This document shows, in pieces, positions 12,366-26,400 of a stretch of 64,000 nt of DNA. The notes under the pieces were generated by a model, which saw only the letters and a list, made by a program, of their open reading frames with translations, was not told where the DNA came from and did not search any database. The DNA comes from Dasyornis broadbenti (lineage: Eukaryota > Chordata > Aves > Passeriformes > Dasyornithidae), in assembly GCA_013397935.1 (NCBI GenBank), contig VZRN01005832.1, forward strand, positions 1-64,000, written 5' to 3'. A program made the translations under genes and the position numbers. Position 1 is the first letter of the stretch. Each line of letters opens with the position of its first letter.

Positions 12366-14077
12366 CTTCCTTTCATTGCTGCTGTTAGAAAGCATAAGGT
12401 AACAGAATAGATTGAATACGGCAATTTTAAACAGCGAAGTAATCCACCACTGGAGTTAATGTGAGGGTTTTTTCTTCCATTGCAGCTATTTATGCTGACA
12501 GAGTTGCGTTGGTACAGTATTATCCTTTTATATGCAAGAGTCAGATCTGTCCCAGTGATTTCAGAGTGAATGTGTCTGCCAGACAGGAGCCATTAAGTGC
12601 ACCAGAAGTCTGAGAGCAAATTAAGACAAATGTTCTTTATATCCGTTCTGATTATAAGGATTAACTTGTATGTATCCTTTCCTTTATCTCCTACAGTCTT
12701 CTTGCCTTGATAATGTTATATGGCTTAGCAAAACAGCAGAGTATCAGAGCAACTGTGCTTTGTTGGTAAGTTTTAGGTGAAACACATACTGTGGTCATTG
12801 CTGTTGGTATCCTGCCTCTCATTTATGTTGTGGTGAAATAAAGAACCCAAGAGGGCTTAGAATTCTCTGATTGCCTCATGCTGGAAGAGGCCACTTCTGC
12901 TTCATGCCAGGTGATACCAGCACTTTTGGATGGTGTGTGTGGGGGCTTTTTTCAGTTTGTCTCTGGCAAAAATGGGGAAAACCCAAGTTATGAAACTGCA
13001 TGAAGCTTCCTTGTAGAGACTAGTCCAAAGCAGTCTGAAGACCTGTGAGCACATCTGGGATGAAACACACTACTCTGAGACACTTTTAACTCTTGGAAAG
13101 AGCTGACAGAATGGGACGTTACACTAGGTGATAATCCATTCTACTTAAAGGAGAGGTAATTATTTACTTTGCATAAATGCAACAGAATATACTTTAAGTG
13201 TTAATCACAGATTTGGCTGATGAAATTTTATAAAGGAATAATCAAATAGCCATAGCTACTTTGACTAAAAATCATGCAAAGATTCTTTGATATATCTGAG
13301 GAATAAAAGACTTTCATTTAGAGACATAGCTACTATTAAATGTTGGTTATAAATAATAATACAGAGTCAAGTTCAAGTCAGGTTCAAGAGCCAGCCCTGT
13401 TCTGAAGCAGATTAATAGCTCCATCATATAGGGTGTGGTAGGTAGGTTGCCAATTGTAGCAAATGAAATTGTGAAATATTTTTCTGCTAAATTAAGCATC
13501 TCAAATCTACATGTTTTGACAGTGTTTACTTGGACCTTTAAAGACACTGAGTGAGCATATTTTTTTACTCCAAACTATGTTTCTTCACCCACGAACCCAT
13601 GAGGATGTGGAAACAATACTGCTGGGTGATATTAAATAAATCCTACCAAACAAAAACCCACCCGTCTCCCTCCCTCCCAAACACAACATTCAATAAGACC
13701 TGTGACCTGACCAAGAAGAAATCAAAACATACAATTGCTGAGCATATTATCCCAATCTCCATCAATGAGCCACCAAATCACAAAGCGTTCTCTGCTCCAC
13801 TCCAATCCCCATCAAAACCCATGAGATGTAAGCCGAAGTTAGAAATCTCCAATTTCAAAGGAGTAAGCACCTTCATGTGAGGATAATTGAGTATTTCGAA
13901 AGAGTGGCACTGGAGATATGACACTGCACCAATTTCTGATACCTTAAAATGGAGGCAAAATATTTCCTACAATGGTTTTGTATGTTCTATTTCTCTCTCT
14001 TTTTTTTTTTGAGGATGCACAAGTAAAATGTGTATTTCACTTAGGATGTTTTTAACATTTGCAGCTGCATAAAAGAG
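12366..14077. other. Intergenic, nothing recognised
   Basis: Sequence between the LTR-like element and a CR1 fragment. The 109-codon ORF at 13551-13880 has no recognisable domain. Confidence 0.55.
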
Positions 14078-14605
14078 AGTCTGGACATGAGCCAGCAATT
14101 TGCACTTGCAGCCTAGAAAATCAACCATAACCTGGGCTGTATCAAAAGTAGTGTGGCCAGCAGGTCAAGAAAAGTGATTCTGCCCTTCTGCTTTGCTCTC
14201 GTGAGATGCCACATGCAGTGCTGCATCCAGCACTGGCGCCCCCAGCACAGGAAGGACACAGACCTGCTGGAGCAAGCCCAGAGGAGGCCACCAAGATGAT
14301 GAGGAGGATGGAGCATCTCTCCTTTGAGGAAAGGTTGAGATTGTTCAGCCTGGAGAAGGGAAGGCTTTGGAGTTACCCAATTGCAGCCTTCCAGTACCTG
14401 AAAGGAGCCTACAAGAAAGATGAATGGGGATTTTTAAAAGGGCATGGAGTGACAAAACAAGAGGGAATTGCTTTAAACTGAAATAGAGTAGGTTTAGATT
14501 AGATATTAGGAAGAAATTTTTTTACCCAAAGGGTAACAAGGCACTCAAACAGGTTTCCCAGTGAAAGGGTGGATGCCCCATCCCTGGAATGTCCAAATAT
14601 CTGGG
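14078..14605 (+). mobile_element. CR1-type LINE, internal 3' fragment
   Basis: Plus-strand CR1 sequence runs from ATGAGCCAGCAATTTGCACTTGCAG, through CTGGGCTGTATCAAAAGTAGTGTGGCCAGC and TTCAGCCTGGAGAAGGGAAGGC, to TTAGATTAGATATTAGGAAG and GTGGATGCCCCATCCCTGGAA. It holds the end of the reverse-transcriptase ORF region and the 3' untranslated region. The extreme 3' terminus is absent or too diverged to see. Point changes and small indels break all frames, so the short ORFs at 14206-14481 and nearby are repeat-derived. Confidence 0.93.
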
Positions 14606-17600
14606 ATGCTGCCTTCCCTAGGTTTGGCTGGCAGGGACTTCCTCTTGAAACTGAAGGTAGTAGTGAGGCTTCTCTAAATAATTTTGGATGTTTCATTATT
14701 TCCTTGCCTTGGGCATTGTTCTCTTCTTTGTTGTCTGTTAAAAAAAACAGTTTATGTATTCATCTAAGAAGTGTAAAACTTCTGTATAAATCAAGTGATA
14801 GGGCTCTGTCTAGGTGGGTCTGCAGGAAATTACAATGATCCATGACAGTGGTTACTCAAGTTTTAAATCCTCGTACATCACTGTGAAGCATTAAATTTAC
14901 TTGTATCCTACATGCAAGTCATAAAGAAATGAAGAATGTGTGCATTTTGTTGTTTAGTAAGCTGTAGATCAACAGTGATAGGAAGGCCAGACAGATGAAT
15001 GTAGGTAATATAGTGGATTTCTCTTTGTTTAAGCTCTGTAAACATGGCATGAAATTGCAGCTTTCTTTCTTTTTGTTTAGTCACTTACATTTTTATTAGC
15101 TAGCTGCTTTCTACCATCATTTCATTCCTCTTTATTACCCTCCTCACCATTGCAAGAGATTGCTTCATAGATAGCTAGGCCAAAATTGCTGTTTGTAGGA
15201 AAGGACATTCTTTCAAATACTCCTGTTAAAGTTGTTAGAGAGCAAAGAAAAGTGACTTCTGGAAACAAATTGCTTTTTTTTTTGACATTTTGTAGAAAAA
15301 AACAGTATTGAGTCATCTTTGATCCTAAGGACTTAGTCTTTAACTTAGCTGGTGTGTGTGTAAGGGAAGACATTTGGAAATATTTATTGCCTGAGAGACA
15401 AGTAAAAATAGGAAAAGTGGTGATCTAGTCAAGAGTAGATAACATGAATCATGGTGGTTTGATTTTTCTTTTCCTCAATCTAGTATGAAATAAGAGCAAC
15501 CAGACAGTCTTATTGTTAGTCTTTGGATAAACTGCTTCTGAGTGCCAGTATTCTAGGTGGTTCTGTAAAAATTACTATGGCTTGAAAAATGTGTGGAAAC
15601 ACTCCATGAGTATTTGTGTATCTCATTTGACATAGGATAAAAAGCTATCCCAGAATGACTTCACACTAATTAATGCTATTGTTTTAGTTAAGAAAGGTGC
15701 AAACAAAAAATGTGCTTGTCATCATAACAAAATACTGTCCATTCTCGTTACTTTCAATACTCAATGAAGTATGTTAAATTTATGATTTTTTTTTTTTCTG
15801 TTAAAGGTAGTATTTGACATATCAGATTATGTAACTGATCTTTGGGTGGTGTGATTACGTGTTTTGTACAAGCAAGTCTGCCAATAGTATACAATCTACT
15901 TTACCTTGCATGCATGTTCAGATATATTTTCATTTTGGTACAGCTAAAGATAAAAGCTTGATGACATAAACTTCAACCGATTGATGCATATATTTATATT
16001 CCTGGATCACTGATCAGGGGCATTTAATTGCTAAACCCAAAAGTCCTGCCTAATTTGAGTCTGAAAATCTAAAACATGTTGTGACAGCAAGTTCTACCCT
16101 CTGCTGTGCCTCAGTTTGTGGCTGGAGCTGTCAAGTGTACATGCACTGTGCAAGAGGCTGGACACCCTTTATAAAGATGTATACTTTAACCAGGTGAGAA
16201 ATAAAGAAATTTTTTAGTCATTTTGGAAGGAACCTAAGAAATGAGAGAAGCTAGGATTTTTTTTGTGACAAATGCAGCATACTTGGTTCTTCAGTGAGTT
16301 AGATAATAAATAATATTTTGCTTTAACTATTTATTTATGTACTCATTTTTAAATACATAAGTACATCCTTATGTATACTTAATATATATATATTATATAT
16401 ATAAAGCATATGCTTACGTGTTTATTTTTTAATATTACATGTAATCATCTTGTATGACACCAATATTACTGGTGGTAATATAACTGGTAGTACAGCCTGT
16501 GAGGTTGATGGGAAGGATACCATTGTGGTATCATAGTACAAGGTCAGAATGATTGATTCAGAAGCCTGGATGATTGAAGTCCTGATACAATGATATTAGT
16601 TGTATGAATTAGGTTTTGGTGCTCCTAGATGGGTGAAGCCCATTCTGCAAAGTGATTGTTTTTATGAGGAGACCTCACATTAGACAAAATGGTTACTCCT
16701 ATTAAATTCTGCTGCACTTGGGGGAAAATTGCAGCTTTGCTGTACTGAGTTCCATCAGAAGTCTTCCTGGTTCTTTTCACCAGCACACTTAATTTTAAAT
16801 AAAATATAAAATAAAATTTCTGTTACAAATGTTTCATCTTCTCTCCTTTTAAACATCAAAAAAGGAATCCAGAGGAAAAATACACTAAACTAACATCAAG
16901 AGTCCGATTAAATTTGGAAGATGCAGAGGTAGGACTCAACCAAACAATTCTTATTTTTGTGCTGAGCTATTGTACATGGTTTAGTTTGAAAGGTTCCTTT
17001 CCTGATAGATTACAACAGCTGCCAAAGAATAACTTTAATGAGGTAAGGACTGGTTTAGCCTTGACTGTAAATGGTTCCTATGTTATGCTCCCCTGCATCA
17101 GCTGTATCCTTGAGACGCATTCTTTCATGTAAAAGAGGTTTGGAGAGTAGAATGAAAAAGAACAGACTATAAAATGAACATGCTAACAGGAATTTAAATT
17201 TTAACCTCAACTGTTGTGCTGGTATTATGGCTGATGCAAAGTTACACTTGAGCATGCCCCCTGCAGAAGATATTTTTGACTAAACAGGACTTTTGTATGG
17301 AAATAGGTGCTGTCCCCAGGAGAGAGACAGATCTACAAATGACAGCTAAAGAACAAAGCAGACATATTTTCCTGGAAAAGCTATAGTAGTGTTTCCAAAC
17401 TTTGACCAAAATATTTGGATTATTATATTTTCATCCTTGTGTAAAATCCAACATTTTGGTGATGGCTACAGGAATGAACTGAATTCACAGATTCACTGGA
17501 ACACTGAAGAATGAAATATAAGAATGCATGTACATCATCAGAAACTAGGTAGCAATGAATTCAGTCAGAAGGGATTGTTGTGCACAATATTTTATGCATT

Positions 17601-20600
17601 GCTCAGAGAGGTAGTTGGAGGGCAGATCAGATTTGGTAGTGAAAGACTGAAAATGCTCTGTGATGCAGCCATCCATCATGACGATAAAGTCCTGGGTATG
17701 TTATATCAGTGCTGACTTAGTAAATGGCTCCAGACTATGAAATTTGCTTCTGCAGAATGTATAGAGAAGTCAGCTCAACCTTTCCAGATATGTCAGGGCT
17801 TGTTCATCTTGTTAGATGAGCAAGAAAATTTAGCACTTCCCCGAAGCTGAATGGACTCTGGCCCAGCAAATTATCTTGGATCCAAAAGCCATTTGAATAT
17901 TGAAATGGGGCTATGCTTAAATTCATAGTCTTTTTACCTCATCTGCTTTCCCACCAGAGATTTTTCTGGGAATGTTTTATTACTGTTCTGGAAATCAGCT
18001 CTGTCCATCATTCTTTTTTAGAAGAGGCAGTAAAAATTTCTGTGTGTCTTTACAAATAGCAGGAATTTGTCCCTTGAGAAGAATTGTAGTAATGATTTTA
18101 AAGATACCAAAATTGGAAGCTGAAATTATGCTGAATGTTACTCAGGAATCATGGCATGGCACTATTGATGTTATAAAGATAAATGAAATTGGCCATTTTC
18201 TGTAGTAGTCCTCTTTTGCAATTTAAACTTAATAGGCAATATTTCATCCTTACTGAATATAAGAAAAGACTTCAATTTGTTTTCAGGAAAAAAATATTAT
18301 CAGGTGGTGTTTGTCCATTGTATACAACTTAAAACTGACAAGTCACAGACTAGAGCGTCCTTCTAGTTGACAGTAAGTGGTATTTATGTGCCTCTGAGAG
18401 GAGATTAATGTAGGTGATTTCCTGGGGTCTCTTTTAGTCCTTCATGTTCACAGTTCCTAGATACTGACAGCAAGGGAACATTCTCTCAGTTGAACATGAA
18501 GCTGAGTTAAAAATATATACCTTTTTTTCCGCAACACCTAATTAAACTCTATCATGTATTGCCCCAAGATATCACTGCAGACAGATGGCAAACAGGAGCC
18601 CAGAAAGTCTTAAAATTTCATGTATCTCTTCACAGTATTTACAGTTGCACTAGAAGTGGGAATTATAGAAGGGATATAAACATTCATACTTCAGCTTGTT
18701 TATAAGATAGGAAGATGAAATAAAATTGATTAGTGTCAAATTTTCTTATTTTAGAAAACCATACATTGTTGTATATGATACAAATGGTCAAGGTCTGTGT
18801 GCCAAATTCTGTGCTCTTTAATTGAGTGATGGCTTTTGCCTGGCAAAGGCCTATGGAATTCAGCCCAGTAACGTTATGTCTTTTCTTTGTGAGTCTTTTT
18901 TCATGCTGTGCTGTGTGCTGCAAATTAGGAGGCAGTAGTACAACAATGTAAGTGCTAAAATATTCATCTGTTTTCATGGGTAGGAAATTCTATCTCTTGC
19001 CCATCATTAACCAGCAAACAGTGGCTCCCATTCAGTGTTCTATTCACCACTGAATAGTTTGACACGTCTTTAAACAGTCATTTTAGTGTTTTAGGTTTAA
19101 AAGAGTCTGTGTTGCTGACAGAGCAATTGCACAGCTGGCTGACTGGCTGTACTTTGAGTACTAGTGTAGTTAGAACGCAGTTTTGGTGAAGTAAATAATG
19201 AAAAAATACTAACTTTTAAGGTTAGTCTTGCTTATGATAGAGTGAAGAACATGTTTCTTATAAGTTTAGGAAGACAGAGATTTGTATTGCTGTGATACTA
19301 AAGCAGTACTAGCATTCACAGAAGATCTAAAATTTTTTTTCTATGATGAATGCTTTGAAAAATCTGTTCAAAATGTTGCTAATTTACACTACTGGAATGA
19401 ACAAATTTAGAGGTGATTTGTATGTACACTATTCATAGGACAACTGAATGCTGCATATGCTGAGCACCAAATTCCACCAAAGACATCAGTGCTTTGCTTC
19501 TCGATGACACTCTTTGCATTAAGGAAAACACATGCTGCTGAGAGACGGATTATTGTTGTTGAATGAAAATGTGCAGACAAACTGGATGGGCAAAGAATAG
19601 ATTTTCAGCCCAGGGCCCATTGGAAAGGTAAAAAGGAGTCAGCTGTTTCTTAATATACTATATTGTAACAAAATATATAATCTGTTTTAGACATAGATAA
19701 CTTTATATAATATTCTGAAGTGTGTAATAATTTCAATGACTTTCATGTGTTGCTAGTATTTAAACTAACTTAATTGGTATAATCTTTTTAAATCCTTCAG
19801 AGCTATTCCATCAGCTTAGTGACTATTCCATGAATCAGTCAGAGAATGTGGGAAAATGCACCTAGGTTTTGGAAGAGAAAAGATTCCACTGTATTTTCAG
19901 AAATGCTCTTCACATCTTGGGAACTGTTTTTGAGTCTAAACAAAGTACTTTGTGTTTTTTTCCATTATCATATTTTATTTGGATTTCTTTTTTAAATTAT
20001 TATTTTGTTGTAGGTAACCAAAAAGGAATAGAATGGCAAGGAGATCTGTTGCAAGGCTGACATATGCCTCATTGTGTATATGATGACATACCACCAAAAT
20101 CTGGTTAGAAAACAGAAAAGTGCTCTGGAGGGCTCTAAACAGGCAATAATATAAATATTTTTAAAGTGGAGGAAAAGCTGAAGTTTGTGTTGCTCTTTTA
20201 AGCTTCTGTAGGAGTACTTCAGCTGTAGAAAAGAATGGCTCAGCTTCAGTGGTTATTAGCCCAGAGAGAGCTGTCAATCACCTTGACTCCCTTGAATTAC
20301 TCACTGCAGAGTCAGTAACAGTAGTTGCTGGTGTTGTTGCCTGTAATTTGGGGACCCAAATGGGTTTGATTTGAAAATAATTTATAGACTTTTGCAATTT
20401 TTTTTTCAGAAATATTCTCTTCTTCTGCTTTGAGGTTGGTTGAGAGGAAAGAGGGAAACACTATGCACACACACATACTGAGGTGCACAGGTGTCCACAA
20501 AACCAAGCCCAGCAAAAGCTTCTGTAGCTTTCTGTCTGGGGCATCATCTCTCCTTGACATACCAACATAGCATGAAATCATCTTTCACAAATAGAGCAAC

Positions 20601-22077
20601 TGGTTACTGTGAGAAGTGTGATGAAAGCAGAGTGAGGCAAACATCAGAGGAGAAAGGGAAGTTACAGGAGGGTTGGGAAAAGCATTCAAAGTAAAGAGAA
20701 ATCAAACAGTACCTTCAGGACTGGAAAACAGTTTAGCTATAAGAGTTGTCATTTATTATAAGCTCTTGTAATTATAAAAAGTACCTATAGCAATCACCAG
20801 TCTTCTGGCCAGAATAGAAGAAAGTCCTTCTTGGCCTTTCATAAGACAGCTCCTCTGTGATGGGTTTGGTTCATTTGTCTATACCGCCATGCACTAAGTG
20901 CTGTACTCTGTTCAGTACTGTTTTCAAAGCACTGGGATTCTGGGATGAATGTGGCCAGAAAAATAGTATAGGTATTTCTGAAAGAACTAAGCATTTCCTT
21001 TTGAAATTGTTGTGTTCAGTGCTTTGACGTGCCTTGAGAACATTACTAGAATAAATATCATCATCATTAGGATGTGAGGCACCTTTGACAACTGCAGCAA
21101 GGAACCACACTAAATGTAAAGCAAGATTTTTTCTAAGCTCACATGGAGTAGTTTAGGTCTGGTGTAGCCAGTGTCTGTATTTGCGCTCAAATACAAATAC
21201 TTCGGCCTTGTATGTCTTACTTGCTAGTACTTACTAAAAAATACGTATATCTTTAAAAAACTTGGTCCATCACTTGTTTCTATGGATCATCTGTAGACAA
21301 ATAAGGGTTTTTTTGTAGACATATGAAGTTAAAAATAATAAAATTCATAGCATTGCACAGTACCTGATGCCAGACTGTTTCACCGTTAGAGTTATGTGGG
21401 CATATTAGTACTGATAATTTAGTGCTTGCAGTGAAGAAGAACATTGACTTGCATAAAGAGTCATTAGTACTAAGAAGTAATAATTAAAGTACTCACCACC
21501 TGGATTATTTTTATTAGGAGAGGAGAAAGAAAATATATCATTGCTATCATTGTAGATGCTAAGAGGTTAATACTTGTAGTAGGGCTCTGCAGAGCTTTCT
21601 GAAAAGAGGGGGAAATTTTTTCTCTAGAGGGAACAGGAAAACTCTCTAATAATTCTATTCTTTAAATTTGCTGATGGCTATGCATAGTTAATGAAGTTAA
21701 ATCAGTAAGAATTTCCCTTCTATTCAGATGAAATAAAGCTCATAGCATAATAAGTGTTTGACATATTGCTGGCTGAAAAATGTCCAAGACATTTAGACCC
21801 ATCTTCCTACATGAAGTATGATTTAATAGCTTATTCCTAAATATCTATCTTTTTCTAGTTCATTATTTCAAAATTATGCTCTTTCCAACAACAACAATAA
21901 CAAAAATGTATTTGAGCTTAAAATTATAAAGAGTATTTGTTTTGCAAAAAGACATAAAGTTAGAAGAGCTATTTTCCATACAGAATTTAATAATTATTCC
22001 AGGAATGTAGGAATGTTTACAAAAAAATACTTAAAATTCGCAGTTAGTTATATAGTCTTGTGTATTATAATACAACT
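14606..22077. other. Intergenic, nothing recognised apart from simple repeats
   Basis: AT-rich sequence with an AT microsatellite near 16381-16403. No repeat family or coding exon was recognised in this 7.5 kb. Confidence 0.5.
16381..16403. repeat. AT dinucleotide microsatellite
   Basis: A short alternating A/T run broken by one TATTAT step. Just to its left (16353-16376) is an inverted repeat with a 9-bp stem, ATACATAAG/CTTATGTAT, and a 6-base loop. Confidence 0.85.
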
Positions 22078-23469
22078 GGCTAACATCCCAGTTTTCAGGA
22101 AGGGCAAGAAAGAGGACCCCAGGCTATAGGCCTGTCAGTCTCAATTCAGTGCCTGGTAAAGATAATGAAACAGATTATTCAGGGAGATATTGAAAAAACC
22201 TCTTGGACAGCGCAGGCATTGGTCACAGCCCACAGGGCTTCATGAGGGGAAAGTCCTGCTCGTGCAACCTGATATCCTTCTATGACAGGGTAACCTACCT
22301 AGTTATCTAGGAAAGCCAGAAGGTATAATCTTTTTGGACTTCAGCAAAGCTGTGGATGCTGTCTCTCACAGAGTCCTTCTGGACAGAACGCTCATCCCAC
22401 AGCTGAATTACCGTGTTAGGCAATGGGTGAGCAAATGGCTCACAGGTCCAGCACAGGGAGTTACAGTGAATGCGGTCATATCAGGCTGGTATCTGGTCAC
22501 TCGAGGGGCTCCATCCTCAGCCCAGTGCTCTTCAACAGCTTCATTAACAACTTGGATGTAGGACTCGAAGGAATACTAAGTAAACTTGCTGATTACACTA
22601 AATTGAGAATCACTGCTGGCTCCCTCAAGGGCAGAGAGGCCCTGCAGACAGGACCTGGCAAACTAGAGAGATGGGCAGTCATCAACTGTATGAAGTTTAA
22701 CAAGGGCAAGTGCCAGAATCTGCACCTGGGTTGGGGAAACTGTGGTTGTGTGTGTAGACCAGGGAATGAGAGGCTAGAGAACTGCAGAAAGGAACCTGGG
22801 GGTCCCAGTCGATAAGATGAATATGAGTCAGCAGTGCCCTGGCAGCCAGGAGGGCCAACTGTGTCCTGGGGGGCATCAGGCACAGCATCGCCAGCTGGGC
22901 AAGGGAGGGCATTGTCCTGAGCTTCTCTGAATATTGTGTGCAGTTTTGGGTGCCACAGTATAAGAAAGACATTTAGCTATTGGGGAGCATTCAAAGGAGG
23001 GCTACAAGGATGGGGAAGGGTCTGGAGGGAAAGCCTTAGGAATAGTGGCTGGAAGTAGTCACTTGGTTTGTTCAGCCTGAAGAAGAGAAGCCTGAGGAGA
23101 GATCCCATTGCAGTCTACAACTTCCTCACAAAGGCAAGAGGAGGGGTAGGAACTGATCTCTTCACTCTTGATAAGTGACGGGACTTGAGGAAATGGCATG
23201 AAGCTGAGTCAAGGGAAGTTTAGGCTGGATATTAGGAAAAGGTTTCTCACCCAGAGGGTGGTTGGGCACTGGAACCAGCTCTCAGGCTTGGTGCTCCGGC
23301 CACGCAGAGAAGTGGTCCCAACACCAAGCCTGACAGTGTTCAAGAAGTGTTTCAACAATGCTCTGAGGTACATGGTGCGACTCTTGGGGCTGGTTCTGTG
23401 CAGGGCCAGGAATTGGACTCAATAGTCCTTGTAGGTTCTTTCCAACACAGCATATTCTCTGATTCTATG
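22078..23469 (+). mobile_element. CR1-type LINE with C-terminal reverse transcriptase remnant and intact 3' end
   Basis: This is the largest CR1 copy here, about 1.4 kb, 5'-truncated. It begins inside the reverse-transcriptase domain (CCAGTTTTCAGGAAGGGCAAG, ...AGGCCTGTCAGTCTC) and ends at the typical TCTGATTCTATG terminus. Translated pieces show RT landmarks: LDFSKAVDAVSH near 22335 and GSILSPVLFNSFINNLD near 22511. The family's catalytic FADD box reads LADY here (near 22585), so the second catalytic Asp is lost. A frameshift lies between these blocks (about 22430-22500), since the first is in the frame of 22334 and the second in that of 22423. The copy is therefore inactive, an old insertion and not a gene. 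Confidence 0.95.
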
Positions 23470-26400
23470 TCTATAAATTATATATCATGTGCTTTTTTGT
23501 AATTTTAAATTCAACAATGTATCTAAGTTGTCATCTATTTTAAACTAAAGCAACTTGTGCTTTAATACTTTTAGAGACCTTATTAGTTGACTATGTCAAA
23601 TTATTGAAAGAATTGGCAGAGTAAGTGGAGATAATGATCCCTGTAAATGACCTTGTACCGTGAATCCATAAATAGACCATAAATGCCATTTTCACAATAT
23701 ATGACATGAAGTTTTAGTCTCATTATACAGTATGCATGTAACTCCCAGAAGTGATTCAAGCAGAGATGATACATTCCCAGACTATATCAGCTTTACCATG
23801 AGAACAGAATGCGAAGTGAATTACAGTTTCTTCAGTTATAGTATCCTAATAAGACGTTTGTTTTGAACTGATTTATATGTGGAAAACTTAAAATGCTGAC
23901 TTGTTCCACTTATCACTCAAACTGCCACACTTCATGTTTTCACATTTAATGTTTTCACATAAACTGGTAACATTTTCAATAATCCCTACTGAATCTCTTT
24001 AATTGCTATATGGAAGAAAAAAAAAGTCACTTCAGAAAGGACTGATAAAGCACTACACTTTGATTCAGGTTCATATCTTTCCATCTAGGAACAGTGACAT
24101 TTTTTTAATGACCATGTAACTGGACTTTGTTCTGGTAACAAACAGTACCTGGCAGGAAAATGCTGCCAGTATCCTAGTGATGTGTGGTACACAAAGACTG
24201 TCCTTTCCTGGCTGCTTTTTGAAGCCCTCAGAAGAGCCATAACGACTAAACATTTTCTTTCACTTTTGCTGCTAGGTCTATACAACCTCAGTTCAGTGGA
24301 TCTTTCCAGGTTTCTTGCTTGTCCTAAAATACAAGGTGAAATAGAGGTGCTGAATTACTTGCAACAACTGCACAAAACTTGAGGGGCCACAACAGAGGGG
24401 TACGAGGAAGGCTGCATGTGAGTATAACATGAACAAGAATAGGAGAAAGGGAAATTACAGTTGTTTTCTTTCTGGACAGCAACTATGGGAAGGCAGATAA
24501 TTCAGGTGCAGTCTATAGGAGTAATTTAAGAGGAACCAACAAAAAAATTCTGGGTTTTTGTGTCTTGGTTCCTTAAAAATTAGCAAAAGCTGTGGGAAGC
24601 AAGTTGCAATTTTATCTGCTTGATTTTTGTACAGGAATGGCCACACATTTGTTAGCAAATTTTTTCTTGTATCTTTCCCTGAGTTCAACACTAGTGGAAT
24701 AAGTAAATTCCCTTCCAATATATTAGCTCAATTAATGATTTCCTGCTCTAAGTATATAAATAAAAACTCACTGACAATTATAAGTATGAATTGACTCAAA
24801 TCCTAATATAATTTTAATTTGAAATGTGAATTTCAGAACTGAGTAGCTTGTTTCCTTGCCAACAATAACTGTGATCTCTTCCTTACAGCGTGTGTGTGTC
24901 TGTGTATAGAAATACAATGTAAGTCTTTAGTAACAAAGCAATAAAGAAATCAAAATGTGGATAGACAGATCAAATTATACTCCACTCTGAACATAGCTGA
25001 AGCAATCTGCTCTCATGCATCAGGCTTTGATTATAACTCTAATTCCTTCTTCACATAGTCTTCCTCCTGTATTAATGTGTCAATTCAAGTACTCTTTACT
25101 CTTGTCCTACATTTGATTAAAAAAAAGTCACATCTGGGCTATATAATTTTAGAATAGGCTCCATTAGTAATGGCGACCTTGGTTGACCTTATTTTTTGTT
25201 TTAGAAATGTGCATATCACACAGTCAAATGAGCTAAAGACCCATTTTCTAATAGAATTTAGAAATGAGAACGTAATGTTAGTGAAAAGAGAGTGAGCCTG
25301 ATTTGAAATCAGTGTGTAACATTCAATCATACAAGAGGGTAGGGAGAACAGGAGGCATACATAATCCAGCAGACGTGGTTAGTGGCATGCAATATTCAAA
25401 AACTTCTCTGCAAGTAGTATGGATAGACTATCCTCACTTACCACAATTCCCCTTACCTTGAAATACATTGCCCATAGGATATGATGTATAGCACAGTGTA
25501 ATGATCAGACTGCATATAGGGGAGAATTCATAGACGTAAATTGTGAGTCGAACCTGCACAACTGCACTGCTCCAGCATGGGAAAAGTTGCACTGAGATAT
25601 ACAGTCTGCCATGCCTTAATAGTTCTGATTTAGACACCTGAAATCCTGAGCTTCCCATTCCAGGATGCTAATGATCATTAAAGGTATTTTTTATACAAAT
25701 TCAAAGAATTGCTTTCATGATTCTCAGCAAATAAATACTATCCACGCATGTGAAGGTGGGGAGGCATATCTTCAAAAGCTGTGAAAAAGATTTTGTCAGC
25801 AGATGTTTACAGAGGAATGGTTGAGGGGGTTGTTTTTGTTTTCCTCCTCTGAAGAGTTTAATCAGACTTGCATGGCTTAGAAATAAGAAGTGCAAACAAG
25901 TCCAAAACAGATGCAAGGTCCCAGTTTTCCTAAACATTCAGCTTTTGTTATTCATTGCCATAGTGTTTGGATTCCTGTGGGATTTAGGCCACCAAAACGT
26001 TTCTTTACTGATGTCTGGGAGTTCTTCATGCACTGAAAAAGTTCTGCCTTTTTTCCTTTTTGAGTAACTTTAACCTTAGCAAGAAATTAGTTCATTAATA
26101 AATGAAGAGGAGTGAATTAATTATGAATTGAAAATGGCAAAGATTGAGATTCTCTGCAAAATTCTCTGTCGTATATGCACACACAAACTAGAAATAAGAA
26201 AAGGTCATACAGAAGTAATTTCAGGGGAGGACAAGGGAGCAAGTGAGGAAACACTTGAAGAACCAGAGCCTGAGGGACTTGACCTGGAGAATATGTGGCA
26301 TTCAGTTTTGATGTGAATATTTAACCTGTCACTCGCTTGAAAATGGGAGAAAACACACCTGGTTCTACTGATTTGTAAATTGGGAGTAGAAAAGAAAGTG

